A stretch of DNA of 64,000 bases from Eustoma russellianum (taxonomy: Eukaryota > Streptophyta > Magnoliopsida > Gentianales > Gentianaceae), in NCBI GenBank assembly GCA_036186865.1, contig AP025071.1, positions 17,063,142-17,127,141 of the forward strand. The letters run 5' to 3'. Positions 11,344 to 24,887 of this stretch are shown piece after piece. Below the pieces are notes generated by a model. The model saw only the letters and a program-made list of their open reading frames with translations. It was not told the DNA's origin and did no database searches. Position numbers and translations under genes: made by a program. Position 1 is the stretch's first letter. Every line of letters starts with the position of its first letter.

Positions 11344-14300
11344 TCAAATCACGTCAATCATATCAACGGGAATCATGCCTAATTTAGAACGAAGAGATTC
11401 ATATGTGGCTTGATTTAAGGCTTTTGTAAAAATGTCCGCTACTTGTGCTTCTGTGCATACGTGATTGATGACAATATTACCATTGTTAACGTGATCACGA
11501 AGAAAGTGATAGCGTACTTCTATATGCTTAGCCTGAGAATGTAATACGGGGTTCTTAGACAAATTTATAGCACTCATGCTATCACAATATATAGGAATTT
11601 TATTTATTGTAATTCCAAAGTCCGAAAGTTGTTGTTTTATCCACAACAACTGTGTGCAACAAAGGCTAAGAGCCATGTACTCAGCCTCAGTAGTGGACAA
11701 AGCAACACTTGCTTGCTTTTTGGAAAACCATGAAATAAGGGAATTTCCTATAAATTGGCAAGTTCCGCTCGTGCTTTTTCTATCTATTTTGCAGCCACCA
11801 TAATCTGCATCAGTGTAAGCATGTAAGTCAAATGTAGAATCCTTATCGTACCAAATTCCTAAGGTGGGCGTGTGCTTAATATAACAGAATATTCTTTTTA
11901 TCTCATTTAAGTGTGACACCTTAGGTTGACTTTGAAAACGAGCACACATGCATACACTAAACATGATGTCAGGCCTACTAGCAGTTAAATATAGCAAAGA
12001 GCCTATCATAGATCGATATAGTCTATTATCAGTGTCTTTACCATGTTCGTCTTTGTCTAATTTAGTAGTGACACTCATAGGGGTGGGGGATGGTTTCAAA
12101 TTTTCAAAATTAAACTTTTTAATCATGTCATTAACATATTTTGCTTGGCTTATATGAATTCCTTTACTCGTTTCCTTAATCTGCAAGCCAAGAAAATAAT
12201 TAAGTTCACCAACCATAGACATTTCAAATTCAGATTTCATGCAATTTTCAAAATCTTTAACAAGTCTATGTGAGGTAGAGCCGAAAATAATGTCATCTAC
12301 GTAGATTTGAATAATAAGCAAATCCGATTTTTCTTGTTTCAAAAATAGTGTACTATCTATAGTACCACGTTTAAAATCATTTTCTAAAAGGAAAGTAGCA
12401 AAACGATCATACCATGCTCTTGGCGTTTGCTTTAGGCCGTATAGTGCCTTCTTTAGTTTGTACACGTGATCGGGATGTTTCAGATCTTCAAAACCGGGTG
12501 GTTGCTTCACGTATACTTCTTCTTGTATAAATCCATTTAGAAATGCACTTTTCACGTCCATTTGATATAATTTAAAATCTTTCATGCAAGCAATAGCAAG
12601 TAATAGTCGTATAGCTTCTAATCGTGCTACGGGTGCGAATGTTTCATCGTAGTCAATTCCTTCTTCTTGATTATATCCTTGAGCTACAAGTCTCGCTTTA
12701 TTTCTAACAACCTTTCCTTCTTCATTCATTTTGTTCCTAAATACCCACTTTGTGCCTATTATAGTCTTATCCTGTGGTCGTGGCACTAAATCTCATACAT
12801 CGTTTCTAACAAATTGATTTAGTTCGTCATGCATAGCATCAATCCAAGATGAATCACTCAAGGCATCATGCACATTTTTGGGCTCAATTTCAGAAATCAT
12901 AGCATGAAATTCATTTATTTCATCCGAGGTAATTCTTCTATGGTCGCACACCGTGAGTGAGGTCGCCTATGATGAGATCATGTGGGTGATCTCTATGCCA
13001 TCTTGGTTGATCATTTTCTAAGTTATCATGCATTTCTATGTGGTCATGCATTTCTAGTGTGTCATTCATATTATGCATATCAAAAGAATCATCATCTTCA
13101 TTCAAAACGGGTTTCAATTCAAAATCATCGTCACATTCCTTATCTTTATCAATCTCACCAAATTCATTGAATTTAACATGAATAGATTCTATAATTTGTC
13201 TAGTGAGAGGATCATAACATCTATATGCCTTTGAATTTATAGAATATCCAACAAAAATGCACTCAATTGATTTGGATTCAAATTTATCTAGATTATCTTT
13301 TGTATTCAAGACAAAACATTTGCATCCAAACACACGAAAATAGTCAATCTTAGGCATGCGATCATTCACAATCTCATAAGGCGTCTTGTTTATTTTCTTT
13401 CTTATAGATAGGCGATTTACAATATAGCATGCACAATTTATGGCTTCCGCCCACAGAAATCTAGGCAATTTATTTTCACAAAGCATAGTTCTAGTGATTT
13501 CTTGTAATGTACGATTCTTTCTTTCTACTACTCCATTTAGTTGAGGAGTTCTAGGTGGCGAAAACTCATGTTTAATTCCTTTTTCTTCACAAAACGAAAT
13601 CATCTCTTTGTTTTTAAACTCACCGCCTCTATCGCTTCTTATCCTTTTCACATTTACACCGTATTGATTTTCAAGTTGTTTAATTAATTTAGCAATCTCA
13701 ACGGCGCTATCATCCTTATGTGCAAGAAATAAAGTCCGAGTATAACGAGAAAAGTCATCAACAATTACGCATGCATAGTGATGCCCACCAAGGCTTGTAG
13801 TGCGACTAGGACCAAACAAATCGATATGCAATAGTTCTAATATTCTAGTCTTGCTTATTTCGTTTTTAGGCTTGAGCGACTCACGTGTTTGTTTGCCTTT
13901 TATGCAAGATTCACACAACGGAAAGTTGTCTAAATCAAGCTTAGGCAATCCCCGTACTAGGTTCTTTTGTTGAAGCTTTTCTAGTGTGGAAATGCCAATG
14001 TGTCCTAAACGTCTATGCCATAAATTCACATTGGGTTCATTTGACATAAAACACTTAACTTTAGCGTCTACTACATCATCCATAGATAGCGTAAAAATAT
14101 TGCCTTCTCGTTTTTCTTTTAAAACGGTTTCTCCATTTTTATTTATTATGTTGCAATAAGGGTGAGTAAAACACACATTGAAACCATTGTCAACAAATTG
14201 AGAAACACTAAGAAGATTGTAGGATAAGTTGCTTACCAAAAATACGTTGGAGATTTGGAGTGTGTTCGGATTACCAATCGGACCTTTTCCGATGATCTTG

Positions 14301-14452
14301 CCTTCGTTGTTGTCTCCGAAGTTCACGGATCCGCCTTTTGTGACCTTCTTTAGTTTGGTGAATAGGCTCGGGTCACCCGTCATGTGTCTCGAGAATCCAC
14401 TATCAAGGAACCACTTTATAGATGTATCTTTCGATGTGTGGGCTTCCTGCAA
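11344..14452 (-). pseudogene. pol: Unit B copia pol (protease-integrase-RT-RNase H), broken
   Basis: Protease, GAG-pre-integrase, integrase core, RVT_2 reverse transcriptase (YVDD) and RNase H (DADYGG) follow in copia order. Two breaks stand out against units C and D: a 2-bp deletion at about 12940/12941 in the linker between integrase and RT, and a TGG-to-TGA nonsense codon at 12793-12795. The protease motif reads DSGFS instead of DSGCS. The RT-RNase H part (11344-12792) is open for about 480 codons and ends ...KLGMIPVDMIDVI. The coordinate 14452 is a TTG used only as a boundary; the frame is open up to about 14503 and lies one base out of frame from gag. Not functional as a polyprotein. Confidence 0.93.
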
Positions 14453-14507
14453 TGTGCAAAGGTGATTTAGGTACCCTTTTAACTTTGGGTCCTTTCGAGT
14501 TAGTTAA

Positions 14508-16424
14508 TCACCTCTTAGTAAAAGTACCTTTCGGTACCCATACTTGGGTGATCCTTCTTGGTCTATCAAATGGCAAGAATGTAGATGAAGGTGCGATATA
14601 GTAGACATGTGGTGCATGCACTTTGGGCCTTTGCCCAAGGACTCCTCTATACTCACTAAATGAAGGACGTTTTTGATATGTCCTTGTGTGTGTGTGTGTA
14701 GCGCGTGGATGATATGAATTTCGTGTATGCATTGTTCTCTTCTTTTCGTATCTATAAGGTACAAAGTTATATTTCACATGATATGAAGAAGTGGGGCGTG
14801 AGGAAGGGGGCGCTTTCTGCGTCATCTTAGACGCCACTTGCGGCTTAGGGGTGTCTACTTTCTTAGACACAACAAACTTGGTTGGTTTGATTGATACTTC
14901 GTTAGTATCAACGTATCCCAGTCCAGTTTTGTCGCTATCATGCTTTTGTAATAATATGATGCGATGCAGCATGTTGGACCCTGTATCAAACTGTTTCATC
15001 ATTTTCCCTAAATCGGTATTCCTTGATTTCAAATTTGAAATCTCGGATTTCATTTCATTATTTTGAGTGGTTAATGATGAAATCTCTGTCTTTAATGCAG
15101 TAATGACACAAGATGACTCTTTCTTTGAATCGCTTAATTGAGCGACAAGATTCTCGTTAGAAGATTCTAACAGTTTCTTGTCTTCAATTAATCGTTTCTT
15201 TTCCTTAGCGAGAGTCTTGGTGAATTTATGCAATTCTAGATACTGACTAAAAAGATCATCATAAGAAGGTTCAGAGTCAGAGTCAGAATCAGATGATACC
15301 TCATTAGATGCTTTGGATGCAAAGCATACTTGTGCGGTCTCCTCTTCAGTCTCAGTTTCAGAATCTGATGAATCACTCCAGGTGGCGGCCTTTAGAGCAC
15401 GCTTCCTTTGTTTGGGTTCTGAGACGAGTCTATTTTTGGTCCGCTCCTTGTCAGGGTATTTAGTATTTTGCTTTTCTTTATTGGGGCAGTCATATGATAA
15501 GTGTCTGAGTTTGCCATAGTCATAACATTTAACGTCTTTATCATTTGACTTGTTTTTATTTCTCTTTGTTGTAGTGCCCTTGTTTTTGTTTCTAAATGAC
15601 CTTCTCATAAATTTTCTTAGTCCTTTAGCCAATAGAATTAGGTCATCATTTTCCGATTCGGAATCACTATCATCTACGTGATCGGAGGGAGGGGAGACGT
15701 ATTCATTTGATTTAAAAGCAATAGCTTTACCTTGTTTAGATGATTCCGATTTCCGTATGATGATTTTATTTTCATAAACTTTAAGTGATCCGATTAGTTC
15801 TTCCATCTTTATTGATTTAGTTTCCTTGCTCTCTTCTATTGCGGTCACTTTTGGGTCCCATTCAGAAGGAAGGCTTCGTAGGACTTTCTGTACCTTTTCC
15901 TGCATAGTAAAAGCCTTACCAAGAGACTCAAGAGAGTTGTAGATGTTAGTCAAACGAAGATCCATATCTACAATAGACTCATTGGGCAATCATTTAAAAG
16001 ACTCAAGTGTGGACATGAGCATGTTAATTTTTGACTCTTTAACTTGACTCGTGCCTTCGTGTTTCATTTCTAGAATCCTCCACATTTCTTGTGCACTCGA
16101 ATAGTTTGACACATAACTAGACTCACTCTTACTTAATCCATTTAGAAGCAATTGCATGGTCTTAGCATTCATACTAAGTTTCTTTTTATCATCACTCGTA
16201 TATTCTTGTCTAGTTTTGACAACTTCTAAAGTGACTCCGTCTACGGTGGATACCTTAGATGGGACATAAGGACCATCTTCAATGATTGACCAAAGATCTA
16301 TATCTATAGCCATAAGAAAAAGCTTCATCCTAAGTTTCCACTGAATAAACGACTCACCGTCAAAAAGTGGACGCCTTTGGCTCGACATACCTTCTTGCTC
16401 GGTTTTGAGATTTGTGGTTGCCAT
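14508..16424 (-). pseudogene. gag: Unit B copia gag, one in-frame TGA
   Basis: ATG at 16422-16424. Residues 1-144 are the UBN2/DUF4219-like domain; a TGA at 15990-15992 follows LESFK; then about 493 codons in the same frame include a zinc knuckle, an acidic SDSDSDSE region, a predicted coiled coil (about 14990-15230) and a C-terminus ending WVPKGTFTKR. The knuckle is damaged (CYDYGKLRH: the second Cys is Tyr and the Gly is Arg). The CA microsatellite at about 14685-14699 has the longer allele and keeps the frame, unlike units C and D. Apart from the shared TGA this is the most complete gag in the array. Confidence 0.93.
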
Positions 16425-16464
16425 CTCACTGAATCGTTGGATTCCTTGAAGTGAGTGTTCCTGC

Positions 16465-16476
16465 GCTCTGATACCA
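16465..16476 (-). other. Primer-binding site, unit B
   Basis: Minus strand TGGTATCAGAGC, exact initiator tRNA-Met complement, 2 bp from LTR3. Confidence 0.93.
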
Positions 16477-16478
16477 CT

Positions 16479-19400
16479 TGTAGGATCTGCAAGGCACCAC
16501 AGAAGGGGGGGTTGAATAGATGGTGCGGAAAGTGTGTTTTTAAAATTTCTTTAAACTTGAACAATTCAAGTCCTGAAAACAGATTCTGTTTTCAGTACCA
16601 GTTTTAAAACGTTTTTAAAACTACGTTAGAGGTCTCCAAAAATTATGAAATTTTGAGAGAACTTAGCCTCAGATGTTGTGAGGGTCCCCTAAAAATTTCA
16701 AATTAAAATTCAACCTGTAACCCCTTCAAAAACCGTTGGTAATCAGATTGTGCAAATCTGTCAGAAACGGTAGATGGTTTTGAAAAATTAATTTCTATTT
16801 GTGTGAACGTCCAAATGCTCTGAAAATTTGACCACTAACTCCTTATATACTATATTTAAATGGGTTGAAACAGTTTCGGAAAATGCTTTTGGGAAGTAGG
16901 TCAACTACAATCAAAGTCTCAACCTTCGCAAGTCTAAAAATCAAACTGTACTAGTCTCAGAACTTTTGATGTTTGATTGACGTATACTTATCCAAAAGGG
17001 TTGAAAATTGTGCCAAATTAACCCTATAACGTGTGAGTATATTTCTGGAAATTTTTGTGATTTTTGAAATTCGTTAACTATTTTTACGAATGCGAACAAG
17101 AAGGATAATCAGTGCAGTAACTGAAAAGTAAATGCAGAAAGTAAATGGCACCAAGAATTTTATACTGGTTCGGTTATAAACAACCTACTCCAGTCTTCAA
17201 GGAACACCTTCCTTGGTTCACACTAATCACACACACGCAGTACACCTTACCACAGGGTTGATAGAGTTACACCTAACTCCAACCCTTTACAAACCTTGTA
17301 TTGTAAGTACAATTCGCACGAACACCACCACCTTGCTTGAATGAAGATTGACCACACCTTGATCAATCTTTTACAAAGATGTATGAATGGTGGTTTATCT
17401 CAAGCCTATTTAAGATAGAAAGATATGAAAACAGTAGGATTTTGCAAAAAGAGAGAAAGAAAGAAGATGTAGGAGAAGAAGAGCTAGGCTTTTTGATCTC
17501 TTTGAATTGCAATGCTTGTTGTTGTTTTGTTTGCTCTCATCTCTTTCTTTTTAACCTTGCAGCCATCCCCTTTGGTAAGTCTCCCTCTCTTGAAAATTAT
17601 CTTTTAAGTCCTTGAGAGAGTGTAAGACATCATTGTGACATGGCCTTGCTTACTTGGCATCTTCTTATTGGATGATCATTTAGACTTCGCTTACTTGGCA
17701 CCTCCTTATTGGCTCAACGTTGTCATCATGATGACATGAAAAAAATATGATAATTGCATTCAACCATGTGCCAAAAATCATCATATAATACCTTCCATAA
17801 ATCAAGAGATACATCACATAAATTGTAAGATGAAAATTATTCCCAAACCTTGCATAATTTCGGCCATCTAGGTAGTCTTGCCATGCTGAATTTTTCAGCA
17901 TGTGCATCATTCCTTTTCTTTCAAAATAATGCCAAATATTCTTTGATTTTTCATCATAAAAATGAATCAACAATTTATGGTAAGTATTGCTACCAATTAA
18001 GAAATGAACATGGACATATTTTGGCTCTCAAATTCGGCCATACAACTTGTCCACATGCTGAAAAATTTTCAGCATGTGTGATATACAAAATATCACCATT
18101 TATTTGTTTAAATAGTATTGAAAACATTTTCATTTCTTCTTCAAATCAATCACACAATTTAAGATGACAAAACATGTCACATTAACATGCAAATTTCGGC
18201 TAGCCTTGTTTCAACATGCTGAAATTTTCAGCATGTGACATAAGTGAGATATACTTTGAATTCTTACCATTTGTAGCTTCTCTCTTCAATTCACCAACAT
18301 TGTATGATTGATCCTTGACCAATCAATATGCCAACAAGGCTCCAATTATGCTCCAAAACAGCTGTGTAGACGTTGGAATGAGGATGTGAATGTGCTGAAA
18401 TTTATTTTTGCTAACTTTGTAAAATAATGCACATTTATTAATACACACATGTTATATTCCAATCAGCCCTTAATTTAATTTTCTAGAACACTTTAAGATG
18501 TATATCATATGTAAAAAGTGTCTAGATACGTGTCACATGATGCACCAAAAATGTTCCATTTGTTGTGTGCGTAGAAAACCGAATTTTCGATATTTATCGA
18601 TTACCCGATTTTTCTCTAATTTAAATTCCAACTTTTGCACATGTTATATATATCATGTTATACATAATATATATAATATATACTTTAGATCTCAGCACTT
18701 GGCTGGTCCAAAGTGGTACCATTAACATGTGACAAAATTAAACTTGGAATCTTCACATTTTGGCCTTAATGTCGGAGGATTTGTGTGTGCCAACATGGAA
18801 AGTATTTTTGGCTGAATATTACATGTAGTGCACGAAATTTTCATCAATTTTTGAAGTATAGGGGCTGGCCATTTATTTATGGCAAGTACGTGACACGTTG
18901 GCGAAGTTTCGGTATTCACCTGATACGACAAATTTCGGTTTTGAACCTTTTATCGTATCGTATTTAATTAGTCATCACCATATCTTTTATCATATGATAT
19001 AATACCTGAATATACTCGTAAATATGAGTTAAGTATAGTGGTGTGACGTTAACGTACATATATAACGTGTCGGTAGTACGTTAGAATACATGTGTATGTG
19101 CCTTTATTTAAAAAATCTGAAAATATATATTTATATACATGTGTGGCGTGTATATTTAATGAAAAGGAGGAGGAGAAGATTTTCCTTCCTTAGCCTTGTT
19201 GCCTTTGTGCCTTTTCCAAATGTAGCTTCCTTTAATGAACTACTTAGTTTATTAAACTAAGTACTTCACTTAATGAACTAGTTTAGTTCATTAATGGTGG
19301 CACCTGAAAATAGTATAAACACAACAAATGTTTGCCATATGATGTAAGCTTTAATGCTTCATTGCTCGTTAGTACGGCAACATAATATATAAGCTAAATA

Positions 19401-19525
19401 AGGCAAGTAATGGCAAGATATCATGCATTCATGTACACGTTTATATGCTTGTATACGTTTATATATATATATATATGCATTCAATTTATTTATTTTGAAA
19501 TCACTCAAACCCCCTTATCTCTACA
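16479..19525 (-). repeat. LTR3 (between units B and C)
   Basis: 3,047 bp, 5' LTR of unit B and 3' LTR of unit C. Over most of its length it carries the LTR2-type variants, although the adjoining internal C is most like internal D. Near its right end (about 19355 and 19488) it agrees with LTR4 rather than LTR2, so it may be a recombinant. Confidence 0.95.
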
Positions 19526-19758
19526 ATCTCCCCCTTTTGATGATTTTCAAAATAACTTGTGTACATGATTTAAATGCTATCTCTCCCTCTTGAATTATGC
19601 ACAAATTTGAAATTTGAATTTCGAATTTCAAATCCGGCTCCCACTTGATTTGTGCAATTAAGATCAATCAGTGTCTCTCTCCCCCTTAAATCATGCTATT
19701 CTCTCCCCCTTTATTTTGGAAAGTAAATCAAAAGATTCCTGTCAAAAAGGAGAGTAAA

Positions 19759-22700
19759 TCAAATCACGTCAATCATATCAACGGGAATCATGCCTAATTT
19801 AGAACGAAGAGATTCATATGTGGCTTGATTTAAGGCTTTTGTAAAAATGTCTGCTACTTGTGCTTCTGTGCGTACGTGATTGATGACAATATTACCATTG
19901 TTAACGTGATCACGAAGAAAGTGATAGCGTACTTCTATATGCTTAGCCTTAGAATGTAATACAGGGTTCTTAGACAAATTTATGGCACTCATGCTATCAC
20001 AATATATAGGAATTTTATTTATTGTAATTCCAAAGTCCGAAAGTTGTTGTTTTATCCACAACAACTGTGTGCAACAAAGGCTAAGAGCCATGTACTCATC
20101 CTCAGTAGTGGACAAAGTAACACTTGCTTGCTTTTTGGAAAACCATGAAATAAGGGAATTTCCTATAAATTGGCAAGTTCTGCTCGTGCTTTTTCTATCT
20201 ATTTTGCAGCCACCATAATCTGCATCAGTGTAAGCATGTAAGTCAAATGTAGAATCCTTATCGTACCAAATTCCTAAGGTGGGCGTGTGCTTAATATAAC
20301 GGAATATTCTTTTTACCTCATTTAAGTGTGACACCTTAGGTTGACTTTGAAAACGAGCACACATGCATACACTAAACATGATGTCAGGCCTACTAGCAGT
20401 TAAATATAGCAAAGAGCCTATCATAGATCGATATAGTCCATTATCAACGTCTTTACCATGTTCGTCTTTGTCTAATTTAGTAGTGACACTCATAGGGGTG
20501 GGGGATGGTTTCAAATTTTCAAAATTAAACTTTTTAATCATGTCATTAACATATTTTGCTTGGCTTATATGAATTCCTTTACTCGTTTCCTTAATCTGCA
20601 AGCCAAAAAAATAATTAAGTTCACCAACCATAGACATTTCAAATTCAGATTTCATGCAATTTTCAAAATCTTTAACAAGTCTATGTGAGGTAGAGCCGAA
20701 AATAATGTCATCTACGTAGATTTGAATAATAAGCAAATCCGATTTTTCTTGTTTCAAAAATAGTGTACTATCTATAGTACCACGTTTAAAATCATTTTCT
20801 AAAAGGAAAGTAGCAAAACGATCATACCATGCTCTTGGCGCTTGCTTTAGGCCGTATAGTGCCTTCTTTAGTTTGTACACGTGATCGGGATGTTTCAGAT
20901 CTTCAAAACCAGGTGGTTGCTTCACGTATACTTCTTCTTGTAAAATCCGTTTAGAAATGCACTTTTCACGTCCATTTGATATAATTTAAAATCTTTCATG
21001 CAAGCAATAGCAAGTAATAGTCGTATAGCTTCTAATCGTGCTACGGGTGCGAATGTTTCATCGTAGTCAATTCCTTCTTCTTGATTATATCCTTGAGCTA
21101 CAAGTCTCGCTTTATTTCTAACAACCTTTCCTTCTTCATTCATTTTGTTCCTAAATACCCACTTTGTGCCTATTATAGTCTTATCCTGTGGTCGTGGCAC
21201 TAAATCCCATACATCGTTTCTAACAAATTGATTTAGTTCGTCATGCATAGCATCAATCCAAGATGAATCACTCAAGGCATCATGCACATTTTTGGGCTCA
21301 ATTTCAGAAATCATAGCATGAAATTCATTTATTTCATCCGAGGTAATTCTTCTACGTGGTCGCACACCGTGAGTGAGGTCGCCTATGATGAGATCATGTG
21401 GGTGATCTCTATGCCATCTTGGTTGATCATTTTCTAAGTTATCATGCATTTCTATGTGGTCATGCATTTCTAGTGTGTCATTCATATCATGCATATCAAA
21501 AGAATCATCATCTTCATTCAAAACGGGTTTCAATTCAAAATCATCGTCACATTCCTTATCTTTATCAATCTCACCAAATTCATTGAATTTAACATGAATA
21601 TATTCTATAATTTGTCTAGTGAGAGGATCATAACATCTATATACCTTTGAATTTATAGAATATCCAACAAAAATGCACTCAATTGATTTGGATTCAAATT
21701 TATCTAGATTATCTTTTGTATTCAAGACAAAACATTTGCATCCAAACACACGAAAATAGTCAATCTTAGGCATGCGATCATTCACAATCTCATAAGGTGT
21801 CTTGTTTATTTTCTTTCTTACAGATAGGCGATTTACAATATAGCATGCACAATTTACGGCTTCCGCCCACAGAAATCTAGGCAATTTATTTTCACAAAGC
21901 ATAGTTCTAGCGATTTCTTGTAATGTACGATTCTTTCTACTACTCCATTTAGTTGAGGAGTTCTAGGTGGCGAAAACTCATGTTTAATTCCTTTTCCTTC
22001 ACAAAACGAAATCATCTCTTTGTTTTTAAACTCACCGCCTCTATCGCTTCTTATCCTTTTCACATTTACACCGTATTGATTTTCAAGTTGTTTAATTAAT
22101 TTAGCAATCTCAACGGTGCTATCATCCTTATGTGCAAGAAATAAAGTCCAAGAATAACGACAAAAGTCATCAACAATTACGCATGCATAGTGATGCCCAC
22201 CAAGGCTTGTAGTGCAACTAGGACCAAACAAATCGATATGCAATAGTTCTAATATTCTAGTCGTGCTTATTTTGTTTTTAGGCTTGAGCGACTCACGTGT
22301 TTGTTTGCCTTTTATGCAAGATTCACACAACTGAAAGTTGTCTAAATCAAGCTTAGGCAATCCCCGTACTAGGTTCTTTTGTTGAAGCTTTTCTAGTGTG
22401 GAAATGCCAATGTGTCCTAAACGTCTATGCCATAAATTCACATTGGGTTCATTTGACATAAAACACTTAACTTTAGCGTCTACTACATCATCCATAGATA
22501 GCGTAAAAATATTGCCTTCTCGTTTTTCTTTTAAAACGGTTTCTCTATTTTTATTTATTATGTTGCAATAAGGGTGAGTAAAACACACATTGAAACCATT
22601 GTCAACAAATTGAGAAACACTAAGAAGATTGTAGGATAAGTTGCTTACCAAAAATACGTTGGAGATTTGGAGTGTGTTCGGATTACCAATCGTACCTTTT

Positions 22701-22864
22701 CCGATGATCTTGCCTTCGTTGTTGTCTCCGAAGGTCACGGATCCGCCTTTTGTGACCTTCTTTAGTTTGGTGAATAGGCTCGGGTCACCCGTCATGTGTC
22801 TCGAGCATCCACTATCAAGGAACCACTTTATAGATGTATCTTTCGATGTGTGGGCTTCCTGCAA
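19759..22864 (-). pseudogene. pol: Unit C copia pol, two frameshifts
   Basis: Same domain order as units B and D. A 4-bp deletion near 21935 (CTTTCTAC against CTTTCTTTCTAC elsewhere) breaks the frame right after the integrase Glu region. A 1-bp deletion near 20940 breaks RT just after the MDVKSAFLNGF motif. RT downstream keeps YVDD. The RNase H motif has an Ala-to-Asp change (STTEDEYM). In private variants the integrase/RT sequence agrees with unit D more than with B, for example SKVYRC, KDVDNG and EIARTML-type changes. It cannot encode a full polyprotein. Confidence 0.93.
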
Positions 22865-22919
22865 TGTGCAAAGGTGATTTAGGTACCCTTTTAACTTTGG
22901 GTCCTTTCGAGTTAGTTAA

Positions 22920-24833
22920 TCACCTCTTGGTAAAAGTACCTTTCGGTACCCATACTTGGGTGATCCTTCTTGGTCTATCAAATGGCAAGAATGTAGATGA
23001 AGGTGCGATATAGTAGACATGTGGTGCATGCACTTTGGGCCTTTGCCCAAGGACTCCTCTATACTCACTAAATGAAGGACGTTTTTGATATGTCCTTGTG
23101 TGTGTGTGTAGTGCGTGGATGATATGAATTTCGTGTATGCATTGTTCTCTTCTTTTCGTATCTATAAGGTACAAAGTTATATTTCACATGATATGAAGAA
23201 GTGGGGCGTGAGGAAGGGGGCGCTTTCTGCGTCATCTTAGACGCCACTTGCGGCTTAGGGGTGTCTACTTTCTTAGACACAACAAACTTGGTTGGTTTGA
23301 TTGATACTTCGTTAGTATCAATGTATCCCAGTCCAGTTTTGTCGCTATCATGCTTTTGTAATAATATGATGCGATGCAGCAGGTTGGACCCTGTATCAAA
23401 CTGTTTCATCATTTTCCCTAAATCGGTATTCCTTGATTTCAAATTTGAAATCTCGGATTTCATTTCATTATTTTGAGTGGTTAATGATGAAATCTCTGTC
23501 TTTAATGCAGTAATGACACAAGATGACTCTTTCTTTGAATCGCTTAATTGAGCGACAAGATTCTCGTTAGAAGATTCTAACAGTTTCTTGTCTTCAATTA
23601 ATCGTTTCTTTTCCTTAGCGAGAGTCTTGGTGAATTTATGCAATTCTAGATACTGACTAAAAAGATCATCATAAGAAGGTTCAGAGTCAGAGTCAGAATC
23701 AGATGATACCTCATTAGATGCTTTGGATGCAAAGCATACTTGTGCGGTCTCCTCTTCAGTCTCAGTTTCAGAATCTGATGAATCACTCCAGGTGGCGGCC
23801 TTTAGAGCACGCTTCCTTTGTTTGGGTTCTGAGACGAGTCTATTTTTGGTCCGCTCCTTGTCAGGGTATTTAGTATTTTGCTTTTCTTTATTGGGGCAGT
23901 CATATGATAAGTGTCCGAGTTTGCCACAGTCATAACATTTAACGTCTTTATCATTTGACTTGTTTTTATTTCTCTTTGTTGTAGTGCCCTTGTTTTTGTT
24001 TCTAAATGACCTTCTCATAAATTTTCTTAGTCCTTTAGCCAATAGAATTAGGTCATCATTTTCCGATTCGGAATCACTATCATCTACGTGATCGGAGGGA
24101 GGGGAGACGTATTCATTTGATTTAAAAGCAATAGCTTTACCTTGTTTAGATGATTCCGATTTCCGTATGATGATTTTATTTTCATAAACTTTAAGTGATC
24201 CGATTAGTTCTTCCATCTTTATTGATTTAGTTTCCTTGCTCTCTTCTATTGCGGTCACTTTTGGGTCCCATTCAGAAGGAAGGCTTCGTAGGACTTTATG
24301 TACCTTTTCCTGCATAGTAAAAGCCTTACCAAGAGACTCAAGAGAGTTGTAGATGTTAGTCAAACGAAGATCCATATCTACAATAGACTCATTGGGCAAT
24401 CATTTAAAAGACTCAAGTGTGGACATGAGCATGTTAATTTTTGACTCTTTAACTTGACTCGTGCCTTCGTGTTTATTTCTAGAATCCTCCACATTTCTTG
24501 TGCACTCGAATAGTTTGACACATAACTAGACTCACTCTTACTTAATCCATTTAGAAGCAATTGCATGGTCTTAGCATTCATACTAAGTTTCTTTTTATCA
24601 TCACTCGTATATTCTTGTCTAGTTTTGACAACTTCTAAAGTGACTCCGTCTACGGTGGATACCTTAGATGGGACATAAGGACCATCTTCAATGATTGACC
24701 AAAGATCTATATCTATAGCCATAAGAAAAAGCTTCATCCTAAGTTTCCACTGAATAAACGACTCACCGTCAAAAAGTGGACGCCTTTTGCTCGACATACC
24801 TTCTTGCTCGGTTTTGAGATTTGTGGTTGCCAT
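22920..24833 (-). pseudogene. gag: Unit C copia gag, TGA plus two frameshifts
   Basis: ATG at 24831-24833. A 1-bp deletion near 24474 (GTTTATTTC against GTTTCATTTC) shifts the frame within the N-terminal domain, before the array-wide TGA at 24400-24402. The zinc knuckle is intact (CYDCGKLGHLSYDCP). The CA microsatellite at about 23097-23109 is one dinucleotide shorter than in unit B, so the C-terminus is read out of frame and ends early near 23068. The in-frame C-terminus WVPKGTFTKR survives in the other frame down to 22920. Confidence 0.93.
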
Positions 24834-24873
24834 CTCACTGAATCGTTGGATTCCTTGAAGTGAGTGTTCCTGC

Positions 24874-24885
24874 GCTCTGATACCA
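24874..24885 (-). other. Primer-binding site, unit C
   Basis: Minus strand TGGTATCAGAGC, exact, 2 bp from LTR4. Confidence 0.93.
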
Positions 24886-24887
24886 CT

